This document shows, in pieces, positions 8,726-17,699 of a DNA stretch of 49,517 nucleotides. The position numbers and the translations under genes are program-made. The DNA is taken from positions 1 to 49,517 of the forward strand of contig NZ_JAMQKC010000021.1 in assembly GCF_028416595.1 (NCBI RefSeq), in the 5' to 3' direction. Each line of letters begins with the position of its first letter. The first letter of the stretch is position 1. A model generated the notes under the pieces. It ran no database searches. It was not told where the DNA came from and worked only from the letters and a program-made list of their open reading frames with translations. The stretch is from Aquibacillus salsiterrae. GTDB lineage: Bacteria; Bacillota; Bacilli; Bacillales; Amphibacillaceae.

Positions 8726-9592
8726 ATGTGGAAAGAAGTAGTCCAAACGAGCTTTAGTTATGATTTTGATTATGTTTTAAAACGATTGGCGATGGATCCG
8801 TTAAACAAGCTTGATTTAGCCAACAAAAAAATACATGTTCCGTTAACTATGGACGGAAAGAAAACGGTGGCAGAGGTACAAGCAGTTGGAAGTACACGGC
8901 AACCAGTTTTTGAAATTATCGGTGCTGACGAAGAAGACAAACAACTAACATTGGAAAGGGTTTCTGATTTGTTTCAGTGGGCTAAAGACCTTGACATAAT
9001 TGGAAAGCACTTGAGCGGAACTAATTTAGATTCCTTAGTAGAGCATTATCCAGGGACACCGATAGTAAAGGACTTTGATTTGTTTTGGTCACTCGTCAAA
9101 ACAATCATTCATCAACAACTGAACATGAAGTTTGCCCATACATTAAGTGCCAGGTTTGTACAAACATATGGAGAACAACATCACGGTGTTTGGTTCTATC
9201 CTAGCCCTGACGTTGTTGCGAATATTTCTTATTCAGAATTACGGGAACTGCAATTTAGTCAGCGGAAAGCAGAATATGTGATTGACACATCTAGGCTTAT
9301 TGCAAGTGGCCAACTGGACCTAGGTGAACTTAGTCAAGATTCAGATGAAGAAGTATTACATAAATTGACCCGAATACGAGGAATCGGCAAATGGACGGCA
9401 GAAGGCTGGTTATTGTTTGGGAATGGGCGTAATAACTTTTTGCCGAAAACAGATATAGGAATTCAAAACGCATTGAAACGCTATTTTCAGCTAGAAAAGA
9501 AACCTTCACTAGAGGAAATAACAGACTGGAGCAAGGATTGGCACCCGTATCGAAGCTATGCGACGATGACACTTTGGCGAAGTATTGAATAA
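8726..9592 (+). CDS. AlkA-like DNA-3-methyladenine glycosylase (YfjP type)
   Basis: A 288-aa base-excision repair enzyme of the HhH-GPD superfamily that removes alkylated purines. The N-terminal beta-rich AlkA_N-like domain covers about residues 1-95. The helix-hairpin-helix is LTRIRGIGKWTAEGWLLFG (about 227-245), followed by the catalytic Asp region LPKTDIGIQNALKRYF (about 252-267). The length fits B. subtilis YfjP, which is located near pdaA in that genome. The ribosome site is GAAAGGAGTG before ATG 8726. No alkylation-response regulator is adjacent. Confidence 0.9.
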   Translation: MWKEVVQTSFSYDFDYVLKRLAMDPLNKLDLANKKIHVPLTMDGKKTVAEVQAVGSTRQPVFEIIGADEEDKQLTLERVSDLFQWAKDLDIIGKHLSGTNLDSLVEHYPGTPIVKDFDLFWSLVKTIIHQQLNMKFAHTLSARFVQTYGEQHHGVWFYPSPDVVANISYSELRELQFSQRKAEYVIDTSRLIASGQLDLGELSQDSDEEVLHKLTRIRGIGKWTAEGWLLFGNGRNNFLPKTDIGIQNALKRYFQLEKKPSLEEITDWSKDWHPYRSYATMTLWRSIE

Positions 9593-9766
9593 TTTATCAT
9601 TCGCTATTTCCCGGGAAATAGTGACACATTTTGCTAGCATTTCCTAAAGTTGAAAAAAATAATGTCGTAATCTAATTCCTCGCAGGGGCTAATGCTTAAC
9701 TAGGCTTCTAAAAGTTGATATAATAACAAGTATTAGAATCTACTACTAAAACTGAGGGGCGATAGT

Positions 9767-11344
9767 GTGTTAAAAGAGGACTTAATTGCGCCAGAAGATT
9801 ATAATATCGCAATGGAAATGGAGCAATATGCAGATAATCCTGATCGAAAAGCATTAATTTGGCATGATGAAGCAGGAAACGTCAAAGAAATCACCTATCA
9901 AAAACTAATTAGCAACGCAAATCAGGTGGGGAATGCGTTTTTAGCAAGTGGTTTGAAAAAAGGTGATAAGCTACTAGTCATGATTCCTCGGTTAATCGAG
10001 TCCTATGAAGTGTACCTTGCAGCACTTAAAACAGGAATCATTTTAATTCCAAGCTCTGAAATGCTGCGCACGAAGGATTTGCAGTACCGGATTTCTCATG
10101 GTGAGGTAAGTGGGATTGTTTGTTATCATCCGTTTGCGAATCAATTTAATGAAATAGAAGAACTAGAAGAGTTAAAAAAGTTTAGCATTGGTGAGGAAGT
10201 TGCGGGTTGGTCCTATTTAGATAAATTAAAAGAAGAGGCATCTGATGAATTAGCCATTGTTGAAACAAAAAGGGATGATATTGCATTTTTACCATATACT
10301 TCCGGAACAACAGGTCATCCTAAAGGTGTTGTTCATACCCATGCATGGGGCTATGCCCATTTACGGACTGCACCGAAAAATTGGTTGAGTGTCAATGAAG
10401 GTGATATAGTGTGGGCAACTGCAGCACCTGGTTGGCAAAAATGGGTATGGAGTCCGCTATTATCTGTTTTAGGCTCCGGCGCAACAGGGTTTGTGTATAA
10501 CGGGAAATTTAATCCAAAAAAATATCTACAGTTGTTACAAGACTATTCCATTAATGTTCTTTGCTGTACACCAACGGAATATCGGTTAATGGCTAAAGTA
10601 GATAACCTATCTGACTACAAATTGCCAAATCTGCATAGTGCGGTCTCGGCGGGTGAACCACTTAACCGTGAAGTAATTGATACGTTTCAGCACTATTTTA
10701 ATGTTACGGTCAGAGATGGATATGGTCAGACAGAAAACACATTATTACTTGGGTTTTTAAAAGGGATGAAGGTGAAACCCGGTTCAATGGGAAAACCAAC
10801 ACCAGGTAATGATGTTCAATTAATTGATGAGGACTGTAATCCTGTACCTGTTGGACAAGTAGGTGATATTGCAATACCACTTGATACACCTGCCTTGTTT
10901 AAAGAATATTACAAAGATTTGGAACGTACGTTGAAGTCGCAACGCGGTAACTTTTACGTAACAGGAGACCAAGCTTCGATGGATGAAGAGGGTTATTTTT
11001 GGTTTGAAGGACGAAGTGATGATATTATTGTTAGCTCTGGTTATACAATTGGACCGTTTGAGGTTGAGGATGCATTAGTCAAGCACCGTGCCGTTAAAGA
11101 ATGCGCCGTTGTTGCTAGTCCTGATGAAGTTCGCGGTAATGTTGTCAAAGCATTTATCGTTCTTCAAGACAATGTAAAAGCGGACGATAGTTTAGTTCAA
11201 GAGTTACAAGACCACGTGAAGCAGATGACAGCACCGTATAAATACCCAAGGAAAATTGAGTTCATTGATGAGTTACCGAAAACATCGTCTGGTAAAATTC
11301 GCCGAATCGAATTAAGAAAAAAAGAACAGTATGCAAATAGTTAG
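9767..11344 (+). CDS. mbcS: Acyl-CoA synthetase, MbcS/AcsA-like
   Basis: A 525-aa AMP-forming acyl-CoA ligase of the ANL superfamily. Motif A3 (P-loop) is LPYTSGTTGHPKGVVHTHAW (about 177-196), A5 is DGYGQTENTLL (about 324-334), A7/A8 is YVTGDQASMDEEGYFWFEGRSDDII (about 395-419), and the A10 lysine is in PKTSSGKIRR near the C terminus. Bacillus MbcS activates methylbutyrate and isobutyrate for branched fatty-acid supply; a role in medium-chain or branched acid activation is inferred by similarity and length. It stands alone with its own promoter region (TTGATATAATA near 9714). The start is GTG 9767 after GAGGGGCG. Confidence 0.82.
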   Translation: MLKEDLIAPEDYNIAMEMEQYADNPDRKALIWHDEAGNVKEITYQKLISNANQVGNAFLASGLKKGDKLLVMIPRLIESYEVYLAALKTGIILIPSSEMLRTKDLQYRISHGEVSGIVCYHPFANQFNEIEELEELKKFSIGEEVAGWSYLDKLKEEASDELAIVETKRDDIAFLPYTSGTTGHPKGVVHTHAWGYAHLRTAPKNWLSVNEGDIVWATAAPGWQKWVWSPLLSVLGSGATGFVYNGKFNPKKYLQLLQDYSINVLCCTPTEYRLMAKVDNLSDYKLPNLHSAVSAGEPLNREVIDTFQHYFNVTVRDGYGQTENTLLLGFLKGMKVKPGSMGKPTPGNDVQLIDEDCNPVPVGQVGDIAIPLDTPALFKEYYKDLERTLKSQRGNFYVTGDQASMDEEGYFWFEGRSDDIIVSSGYTIGPFEVEDALVKHRAVKECAVVASPDEVRGNVVKAFIVLQDNVKADDSLVQELQDHVKQMTAPYKYPRKIEFIDELPKTSSGKIRRIELRKKEQYANS

Positions 11345-11429
11345 TAAGAAAATTTAACGACATCTCCCTGTTTTGTGTGTGAATGTGATAATATGTACGT
11401 AAAAGAAATGCGAACAGGGGGACGGGTTC

Positions 11430-11528
11430 GTGGTTAAACAAATAACTTGGTTGATATTAATTGTGTTAGGTTTATTATTAATCCCAGTGGAAGCAATAAG
11501 TATGGAAAGACTACCATTCCTTGATTAA
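11430..11528 (+). CDS. Small single-helix membrane peptide, 32 aa
   Basis: GTG 11430 follows AGGGGGA by about 7 nt. The product begins MVKQITWLILIVLGLLLIP, a single transmembrane helix, and ends SMERLPFLD. Its last codons form the left arm of the terminator at 11510-11549. No family is recognised. The good ribosome site, membrane-helix composition and private terminator favour a real gene over chance, but there is no homology evidence. Confidence 0.5.
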   Translation: MVKQITWLILIVLGLLLIPVEAISMERLPFLD

Positions 11529-11549
11529 ATCAGGGGTGGTAGTTTTTTC
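11510..11549 (+). terminator. Intrinsic terminator after the small membrane peptide
   Basis: ACTACCA pairs with TGGTAGT across an 20-nt loop (with further CC/GG pairing) and is followed by six T. Confidence 0.8.
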
Positions 11550-11689
11550 GTTAGGCTGTTTTCGTAGAGGTAGGGGGGCATAAGTCAATCCTAGGTAAAC
11601 CGGTAGTTAAAGAACGATATTAACGCCCGACCGAGCCCTACCAGCGGTCAAACGGTAGTCAATTGTGCTCCACTTCTTAGCCTTCCTTA

Positions 11690-11775
11690 GTCTAACCAAG
11701 ACGCTTGCGCTTTTCTACGAGGCTTATCTAACGCTTGTCGGGGGTGAAACAGGCGCGTCTTTCGCTTTTTTTATA
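11690..11775. repeat. Interspersed repeat fragments
   Basis: AGACGCTTGCGCTTTTC and CAGGCGCGTCTTTCGCTTTTT match the right half of the TAAGAAAG...CTTTTCTTA family, in two degenerate pieces. The region 11550-11690 holds no gene. Confidence 0.5.
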
Positions 11776-11793
11776 AAAATTCTAATTTAATAC

Positions 11794-11858
11794 TTGAAAG
11801 TCAAAAAAGGTCAAAGTATAATAGAAACAAGGAAAGGTCAAATATAGTCAAAGTCAAA
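11794..11858 (+). promoter_or_regulatory. clpE promoter with two CtsR operators
   Basis: A SigA promoter TTGAAA (11794-11799), 17-bp spacer, TATAAT (11817-11822) is overlapped by a CtsR heptad repeat AGTCAAA-AAA-GGTCAAA (11799-11815). A second operator GGTCAAA-TAT-AGTCAAA lies at 11836-11852, with a further GTCAAA directly after it. Both match the RGTCAAANANRGTCAAA consensus. The layout predicts tight CtsR repression of clpE and release on heat or protein stress. ctsR itself is not in the window. Confidence 0.93.
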
Positions 11859-11904
11859 GTTGGCCATTCGATTAATGATAACCAATTGAAGGAGGAAGTC
11901 TACT

Positions 11905-14028
11905 ATGCAATGTCAACATTGTGGAGATCGTAAAGCTAATATTAATATTTCCCTTCGATTTAATGATCAAACCCAACAATTACATGTATGTGATATTTGT
12001 TATAAAGAAATACAAAATCAGATAAAAAATCCAAGTGGTTTCTCCTCAGGACAAGGACCAATTGATTTTAATGGCTTCTTCAGTGGGGCAGACAAAAAGC
12101 AAGGGTTTCAACAAGCAAGCGGACATAAACAAGCTGGAAGAGGTGGCTTGTTGGACGGGCTTGGTCGCAATTTGACCCATGCTGCACGAGCTGGATTAAT
12201 TGATCCTGTAATTGGACGTGAGCAAGAAGTGAAACGTGTAATTGAGATTTTAAATAGAAGGAATAAAAATAACCCTGTTTTAATTGGGGAGCCTGGTGTA
12301 GGTAAAACTGCCATTGCAGAAGGTCTTGCATTGAAAATAGTTGAGGGTAACGTGCCATCAAAATTACTTAACAAAGAAATATATATTCTTGATGTCGCAT
12401 CCCTAGTCGCCAATACGGGTATGAGAGGTCAATTTGAGGAACGAATGAAACAACTAGTTTCTGAATTACAGGAGCGAAACAACGTTATTTTGTTTGTCGA
12501 TGAAATCCATCTTTTAGTTGGGGCAGGAACAGCAGAAGGCTCACAGATGGATGCCGGAAATATCCTCAAACCTGCACTAGCACGAGGCGAACTGCAACTC
12601 GTAGGTGCTACAACAGTAAAAGAATATCGTCAAATTGAGAAAGATGCTGCGCTTGAGCGCCGCTTTCAACCAATAATGGTCAAAGAACCAACAACAGAAG
12701 AAGCAGTATTCATTTTACAAGGAATTCAAGATAAATATGAAGCATACCACCATGTCCAATATAACGATGAGGCGATTCGAGCAGCAGTAACATTATCTCA
12801 TCGCTACTTGCAGGACAGATTTTTACCTGATAAAGCAATTGATTTAATAGATGAAGCTGGTTCAAGATTAAATTTAGCTAACTCAGATTCAGACACAGAA
12901 TCTATCCAAAAGCGACTAGATGAGATTAATAAAGAAAAGCAAGAGGCCGCGGAGAAAGAAGATTACGAACGAGCTGCAAATCTAAGGCATCAAGAGTTAA
13001 TGCTTGAGAAAAAGTTAAACGAAACGAAGGAGCAACCGCGAGCTTCTGTTACAGTCGAGGACATCGAGTTAATTATTGAAGAGAAGACCGGTATCCCGGT
13101 TCGGAAAATTCAGGCGGATGAACAAGCTAAAATGAAGAATTTACGTGCAAACCTAAGCGCTAAAGTAATCGGCCAGGATATAGCAGTTGAGAAAGTTGCA
13201 AAAGCAGTTCGTCGTAGCCGTGCTGGACTTAAGTCAAAGCACCGTCCGATTGGCTCTTTCCTGTTCGTTGGACCAACAGGTGTCGGTAAAACAGAATTAA
13301 CAAAAGCTTTAGCTGAAGAACTATTCGGTACAAGAGAATCGTTAATTAGACTTGATATGAGTGAGTATATGGAAAAACACTCAGTTTCAAAAATCATTGG
13401 ATCGCCTCCAGGCTACGTTGGCCATGAGGAAGCAGGTCAGTTAACGGAGAAAGTTCGTCGAAATCCGTATAGCTTAATTTTGCTCGATGAAATTGAAAAG
13501 GCACATCCGGACGTTCAAAACATGTTCTTGCAAATTATGGAGGATGGGCATTTAACAGACTCTCATGGACGTACCGTTAGTTTTAAAGAAACAGTCATCA
13601 TCATGACGTCAAATGCTGGTACCGGAACAAAACAGATTACTGTCGGATTTAACAAGGCAAATAATGAAGCAGTTTCTACGCTAGAAACATTAAGTGACTA
13701 TTTTAAACCAGAATTCCTAAACCGGTTGGATGCAATTATTCCGTTTAACCAATTGACGCAAGCGGATCTAATTAAAATTGTTGATTTGATGTTAGAAGAA
13801 TTAAGTGAAAACTTAGAAGAAGAAGGATATAGCATTTCTGTTTCAGAGGAAGTAAAACAATATTTAGCTGATAAGGGTTATGATCCACGCTTTGGTGCAC
13901 GTCCATTACGTCGTGTTATCCAAGACCAAGTCGAGGATAAAATTACTGATTTTATTTTGGAAGAAGAACAGGGTAACGAGTTAACTGTTCAATTTGTCGA
14001 TAACGAAATTACAATAGAAAAAGCATAA
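11905..14028 (+). CDS. clpE: ClpE, Hsp100 ATPase
   Basis: A 707-aa AAA+ unfoldase that partners ClpP to clear aggregated or regulatory proteins, including CtsR in B. subtilis. The N-terminal zinc finger CQHCGDRK...CDICYK (residues 3-32) is specific to ClpE. NBD1 has Walker A GEPGVGKTA (about 133-141) and Walker B VILFVDEIH; a UVR-like coiled coil EAAEKEDYERAANLRHQEL follows (about 346-364). NBD2 has GPTGVGKTE and LILLDEIEKAHPD. The C-terminal D2 region PRFGARPLRR is intact. The ribosome site is GGAGGAAG before ATG 11905. Confidence 0.97.
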   Translation: MQCQHCGDRKANINISLRFNDQTQQLHVCDICYKEIQNQIKNPSGFSSGQGPIDFNGFFSGADKKQGFQQASGHKQAGRGGLLDGLGRNLTHAARAGLIDPVIGREQEVKRVIEILNRRNKNNPVLIGEPGVGKTAIAEGLALKIVEGNVPSKLLNKEIYILDVASLVANTGMRGQFEERMKQLVSELQERNNVILFVDEIHLLVGAGTAEGSQMDAGNILKPALARGELQLVGATTVKEYRQIEKDAALERRFQPIMVKEPTTEEAVFILQGIQDKYEAYHHVQYNDEAIRAAVTLSHRYLQDRFLPDKAIDLIDEAGSRLNLANSDSDTESIQKRLDEINKEKQEAAEKEDYERAANLRHQELMLEKKLNETKEQPRASVTVEDIELIIEEKTGIPVRKIQADEQAKMKNLRANLSAKVIGQDIAVEKVAKAVRRSRAGLKSKHRPIGSFLFVGPTGVGKTELTKALAEELFGTRESLIRLDMSEYMEKHSVSKIIGSPPGYVGHEEAGQLTEKVRRNPYSLILLDEIEKAHPDVQNMFLQIMEDGHLTDSHGRTVSFKETVIIMTSNAGTGTKQITVGFNKANNEAVSTLETLSDYFKPEFLNRLDAIIPFNQLTQADLIKIVDLMLEELSENLEEEGYSISVSEEVKQYLADKGYDPRFGARPLRRVIQDQVEDKITDFILEEEQGNELTVQFVDNEITIEKA

Positions 14029-14035
14029 AGGAATT

Positions 14036-14070
14036 GGGGTAGGCTTTGTGAAAAAGGCCTATCCCTTTCG
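14036..14070 (+). terminator. Terminator after clpE
   Basis: GGGGTAGGC pairs with GCCTATCCC (one G-T pair) across a 12-nt loop, followed by TTTCGTTT. Confidence 0.75.
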
Positions 14071-14147
14071 TTTGTACATAATTCCCCGTTATGTTGAAAA
14101 AAATAAGAAAGGCTTAATTACTCTTTGTGAAAAAAGGGGATGTGGTC

Positions 14148-15029
14148 GTGAAAAGAGTTATCCTACTTATATGTTCACTATTTGTCGTTATTTTACCAAA
14201 TCAACTTGTTCAAGCCGATAAAATGGGCAAACTTGATAGTAATGCACCTCATATGAAAGTCCACTTTATTGACGTCGGTCAAGGCGATAGTATATTAATC
14301 GAACTACCCAATCGTAAAACGGTGTTAATCGACGGTGGGCCACCAAAAGCAGGAAGAAAAGTAGTTGACTATTTAAAAAAAGAAAACATAAAACAGTTAG
14401 ACCTAATTGTGGCCACCCACCCAGACATTGATCATATAGGAGGATTGATTCCTGTACTAGCAACATTTGAAGTGAACAAATTGGTTGATAGTGGTAAATT
14501 ATATTATACCAATACTTATTTAGATTATTTAAAGGTAATTGAACAACATAATATTCCAGTTACTATTGCAAAATCAAATGAGACGATAAAACTAGCTGAA
14601 AATATTCGCTTAAAGATGTTGAACCATACAAGCAACTTTTCATCAAATAATGAAGCATCCATTTCACTAGCATTACGTTATAAAGACATGGATTTTCTTT
14701 TCATGGGCGATGTCGAACAAAAACAGGAAAAAGCTATCGCTGATTTATACAATGTAGAAGCAGAATTTCTAAAAGTAGCCCACCATGGTTCTGCAACGTC
14801 TAGTTCCTATCAATTTTTACAAGAAGTCAGACCAGAACGGGCCATTTTATCATACGCCAAGGACAATCCCTATGGCCATCCTGTGCGTGACGTTGTCGAC
14901 CGATTACTTGAAGTAGGCACGACGATTTACTCTACAGCTAAACTGGGGAACATTGTCGTTACAACAGATGGTGAAGCATACATGATTGAAACAACAGGCA
15001 GGGACCGACTAATTTATAATATTAGTTGA
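14148..15029 (+). CDS. Exported ComEC/Rec2-like metallo-beta-lactamase-fold hydrolase
   Basis: A 293-aa protein with a signal peptide (MKRVILLICSLFVVILPN) and then a single MBL domain resembling the C-terminal hydrolase domain of the DNA-uptake channel ComEC. Metal motifs: FIDVGQGDSILIEL, ATHPDIDHIGGLIPVL (HxDxDH), LFMGDVE, and KVAHHGSATSSS. Stand-alone secreted versions are common in Bacillaceae; a nuclease or phosphodiesterase activity outside the membrane is likely but unproven. GTG 14148, 9 nt after AAGGGGA, gives a proper signal peptide; the upstream GTG at 14127 does not. Confidence 0.85.
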   Translation: MKRVILLICSLFVVILPNQLVQADKMGKLDSNAPHMKVHFIDVGQGDSILIELPNRKTVLIDGGPPKAGRKVVDYLKKENIKQLDLIVATHPDIDHIGGLIPVLATFEVNKLVDSGKLYYTNTYLDYLKVIEQHNIPVTIAKSNETIKLAENIRLKMLNHTSNFSSNNEASISLALRYKDMDFLFMGDVEQKQEKAIADLYNVEAEFLKVAHHGSATSSSYQFLQEVRPERAILSYAKDNPYGHPVRDVVDRLLEVGTTIYSTAKLGNIVVTTDGEAYMIETTGRDRLIYNIS

Positions 15030-15050
15030 AAACTTGAGGGAGGAATAATT

Positions 15051-15908
15051 ATGCAAGCAGAATTGGAAAGTGAGTACGCGGAGATTAGTTGTCGTAATGA
15101 GTATGATCCTTTACAACGTGTCGTCGTATGTTCACCCAAATATATGGAAATAAAGAAAATTATTAACGAAACACAGAAGCTTTATAAAGAAGAAAACATT
15201 GATGTGGATATAGCAATGGATCAACACCGAGAATTTGTTCAAGTATTGAAAGATCATCAAATAGACGTAATCGAGTTAACCCCAGAGCCCAAATTTCATG
15301 AGCAAGTATTTACGAGAGATATTGGGTATGTCATTGGTCCCGAGCTTATCGTGTCACAGATGGGGCAAGCGGTTAGAATTCACGAGGTAGATGTATTAAA
15401 GCGGGCGTTGGATGATCGTAGTATATCCTACCTGCAGTTTGAACAAAAATCGATGGAAGGCGGCGATGTCATTATTGATGGTGACAAGGTCTGGGTAGGG
15501 ATTAGTGACCGAACCACTTATCAAGCAGTCGAAGCACTACAAGAGCTGCTACCGTCCCATCAGGTTACTGCTGTTCCGATTGAAAAACGAATCCTTCACT
15601 TAGACTGTGCTTTTAATATTGTTGGTAGAGAAACAGCACTTATCTATCCGGAGGCCTTTGAGCAAAAGGAATATCAGCTTTTGGCAAGTCATTATCATTT
15701 GATTGAGATTCCAAAAGAAGAGGAACTGACACTAGGTACAAATGTTTTGGCAATCGGTAATAATAAAATCATAAGCATGCCGCAAAACAAACAAGTCAAT
15801 CAACAGCTGCGTGAGAAGGGCTATACGGTTATTGAAGTTGATTTTTCCGAAATTATTAAATCAGGTGGCTCGTTCAGGTGCTGCTCATTGCCTCTTTTAC
15901 GAAGGTAG
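15051..15908 (+). CDS. Dimethylarginine dimethylaminohydrolase-like amidinohydrolase
   Basis: A 285-aa guanidino-group hydrolase of the DDAH/arginine deiminase superfamily (beta/alpha propeller). Substrate side: TRDIGYVIG (about 89-97). Catalytic elements: SMEGGDVIIDG (about 138-148), the His in LHLDCAFNIVG (about 184-194), and the nucleophile Cys in the terminal SGGSFRCCSLPLLRR. Methylarginine or a related guanidino compound is the likely substrate, but family members vary. It lies 21 bp after the MBL gene with a GAGGGAGG ribosome site, so the two probably share an mRNA. Confidence 0.85.
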   Translation: MQAELESEYAEISCRNEYDPLQRVVVCSPKYMEIKKIINETQKLYKEENIDVDIAMDQHREFVQVLKDHQIDVIELTPEPKFHEQVFTRDIGYVIGPELIVSQMGQAVRIHEVDVLKRALDDRSISYLQFEQKSMEGGDVIIDGDKVWVGISDRTTYQAVEALQELLPSHQVTAVPIEKRILHLDCAFNIVGRETALIYPEAFEQKEYQLLASHYHLIEIPKEEELTLGTNVLAIGNNKIISMPQNKQVNQQLREKGYTVIEVDFSEIIKSGGSFRCCSLPLLRR

Positions 15909-15971
15909 CTAATGAATACCTCCTCATAAAAAATTGGCCAGTGACACAAGCTAATGAAGAGGAGGTTTAAT

Positions 15972-16571
15972 ATGGCTGATTGGATTCAAGCAATTATCTA
16001 CTTATTAGTTGCGATTCTATTGTTAAGATTCGCTGGTAAACGAACGATATCACAAGCAACGCCAAGTGAAGTTGTAATAATGATTGGGCTAGGGACAGTG
16101 TTAGTTCACCCGCTCAAATCAGAATACACTTGGCTAAGCGTTTATCATGGTGGCCTAATTGTTGGCGGAGTCATTATCATTTCGCTATTGCAAATGGCCT
16201 TCCCATCGTTCAAGCGATTTGTGATGGGCGAACCAATTTTGCTTGTCAAAAATGGAGAGATCATATCAAAAAATTTAAAACGAGCAAGAGTGCCGGAAGA
16301 CGAGTTGAAAATGAAACTTAGGATGAAAAAAATAAATGATATAACTATGCTTAAGTCGGTAACTTTAGAGGTCAGTGGGAACCTTGGTATTGAAATTGAA
16401 GAGAAACATTCCTACGCAACCAAAAAGGATATTGCTGATTTGAAAAAGGCGATTGAAATGATTGGAAACAAAGTCGGAACGCCAGTCGTCATCTATAATC
16501 CATCAACGAATCAAGACCAAAACCTATTCCGCCAAGTCGAAGAAATCCAAGAGAAAGACCCTATCCAATAA
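15972..16571 (+). CDS. DUF421 membrane protein (YetF/YcaP-like)
   Basis: A 199-aa protein with three N-terminal transmembrane helices (about residues 4-20, 35-50 and 57-75) and a cytoplasmic DUF421 domain. The signature KNGEIISKNLKRARVPEDEL (about 91-110) is present. Several Bacillus paralogues are sporulation or spore-germination associated, but the biochemical role is unknown. ATG 15972 follows AGAGGAGG; the upstream in-frame ATG at 15954 has no site. It follows the amidinohydrolase by 63 bp. Confidence 0.85.
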   Translation: MADWIQAIIYLLVAILLLRFAGKRTISQATPSEVVIMIGLGTVLVHPLKSEYTWLSVYHGGLIVGGVIIISLLQMAFPSFKRFVMGEPILLVKNGEIISKNLKRARVPEDELKMKLRMKKINDITMLKSVTLEVSGNLGIEIEEKHSYATKKDIADLKKAIEMIGNKVGTPVVIYNPSTNQDQNLFRQVEEIQEKDPIQ

Positions 16572-16604
16572 TCGGGCGGTGCATTGTCACCACCCGATTA
16601 TTGG
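16565..16604. terminator. Long hairpin after the DUF421 gene
   Basis: CCAATAATCGGG pairs with CCCGATTATTGG, with further pairing inside (GGTG/CACC). It starts inside the last codons of the gene. There is no T tract on the plus strand, so it may be an mRNA 3'-stabilising hairpin rather than a strong terminator. Confidence 0.6.
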
Positions 16605-16670
16605 CTTAACTAGAGACTACTTAAGCCTTGGTACCTGTGCTTTTCTTGCTTATATTCTTAAAAAAGGCTC

Positions 16671-16700
16671 TTGCTTGAGTAAACGTTTGTAGTATATAAT
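16671..16700 (+). promoter_or_regulatory. Promoter of tRNA-Ala
   Basis: TTGCTT (16671-16676), 18-bp spacer, TATAAT (16695-16700), ending 22 bp before the mature tRNA 5' end. Confidence 0.7.
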
Positions 16701-16722
16701 TAACTCTGTTGAAATTGAATAA

Positions 16723-16795
16723 GGGGCATTAGCTCAGCTGGGAGAGCGCTTCGCTGGCAGCGAAGAGGTCAGCGGTTCGAGCCCGCTATGCTCCA
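16723..16795 (+). tRNA. tRNA-Ala (anticodon GGC)
   Basis: A 73-nt cloverleaf. Acceptor GGGGCAT/ATGCTCC with discriminator A; D arm GCTC/GAGC; anticodon stem CTTCG/CGAAG with loop CTGGCAG, anticodon GGC at positions 34-36; T arm AGCGG-TTCGAGC-CCGCT. The 3' CCA is not encoded (the genome reads TCT after the discriminator). Its 3' half is repeated at 18671-18726, marking it as the probable integration site of the segment that follows. Confidence 0.97.
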
Positions 16796-16798
16796 TCT

Positions 16799-16842
16799 AA
16801 CGACACTTTTTCTCGTTTAAGCGAGGGTGGGTGTCGTTTTTG
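16799..16842 (+). terminator. tRNA-Ala terminator
   Basis: AACGACAC pairs with GTGTCGTT, with an inner CTCG/CGAG, followed by TTTTTGCTTTT. Confidence 0.85.
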
Positions 16843-16859
16843 CTTTTAATGGATTGTTC

Positions 16860-17041
16860 AGCGGACATTCGTTCCGTTATTTCTTCATAAATGCCTGATT
16901 TAAGAGGTTATACGGACATTTTTTCCGTTATTTATGAGGAATTCGCTAAAAACAATCATATTTTAGATGAATAGCGGAATAAATGTCCACTAATCCTTGA
17001 AAATGAAGCAATATCTTAAAAATAAGTGATTAAATGTCCGG
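16860..17041. repeat. GCGGACATT-type short repeats
   Basis: Degenerate direct and inverted copies of a short element: GCGGACATTCGTTCCGTTAT near 16861, ACGGACATTTTTTCCGTTAT near 16913, the inverse AGCGGAATAAATGTCC near 16974, and AAATGTCCGG near 17033. They fill the space between the tRNA terminator and the nuclease-like gene and include no frame. Confidence 0.6.
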
Positions 17042-17045
17042 TGAC

Positions 17046-17699
17046 TTACCTTAGACTATACTTGCGTACTCGTTCATTGCCACTCTCTTCTTTTAGGAAC
17101 TGGGAATCAACCATTTTATGTAAAAGGCGTCTAGCTTGGCGGTCGCTTACATTGAGGTGATCAGCCACTTCACGAGGTGTAATTGGACGTAGTAAACGTC
17201 GAGCAAAACGAATAATCTCTGTTTCGACCCATGTTAAGCAGGAAGGCGCTGGACCGGAAATGAATTTGCCGATAAAAGCAAGAATAAGCTGCTGACATTG
17301 TTTGGGTTCGTCTTTAATGGATAAATAAGCGATAGGTAATAAAGTCCAACCATCAAGAGCCAATAAAGAATGCCTCCAGCATAAGTCCTTAAACCTTCTG
17401 ACATCAAGATCTCTAGCATGAGGTCCGTACCCTTGTATTTCTATACCTCCTTTGGCACCTCCAGGCATATAGGCAAGATCGAGATAGCGATAACCATTAT
17501 TAAAATCACGAACCTCCCATTCCGGGTACAAATGATCAAAATTTCCTACGGTGGGAAACCATATGAGACGAAGGAATTCAATCGTTCCATGTCCCAATCC
17601 TTTCTCCAATATTTCTCGTCTCCTATGATTAGTCTCTGCAGAAATATTTTTTTGAAGCCAGTCGTTAAAAGCTTGTTCAAATTGTGGAATGGTAAGCAC
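17046..17699 (-). CDS. Nuclease-like protein with C-terminal winged helix
   Basis: A 217-aa protein. Residues about 50-130 read like a PD-(D/E)XK / DUF559-type fold: YLDLAYMPG (Asp74), GGIEIQGYGPH (Glu87, Gln89, His94), then a helix with conserved basics (RRFKDLCWRHSLLALDG) and a beta strand. Residues about 173-217 (ITPREVADHLNVSDRQARRLLHKM) form a helix-turn-helix of the winged type. It could be a DNA-binding nuclease or a regulator that kept the fold; the Gln in place of Lys is a tolerated variant in some such nucleases. It is one of three genes between the tRNA and its partial copy. The start is GTG 17699 with AAAAGGA close before it. Confidence 0.65.
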   Translation of the reverse strand: MLTIPQFEQAFNDWLQKNISAETNHRRREILEKGLGHGTIEFLRLIWFPTVGNFDHLYPEWEVRDFNNGYRYLDLAYMPGGAKGGIEIQGYGPHARDLDVRRFKDLCWRHSLLALDGWTLLPIAYLSIKDEPKQCQQLILAFIGKFISGPAPSCLTWVETEIIRFARRLLRPITPREVADHLNVSDRQARRLLHKMVDSQFLKEESGNERVRKYSLR

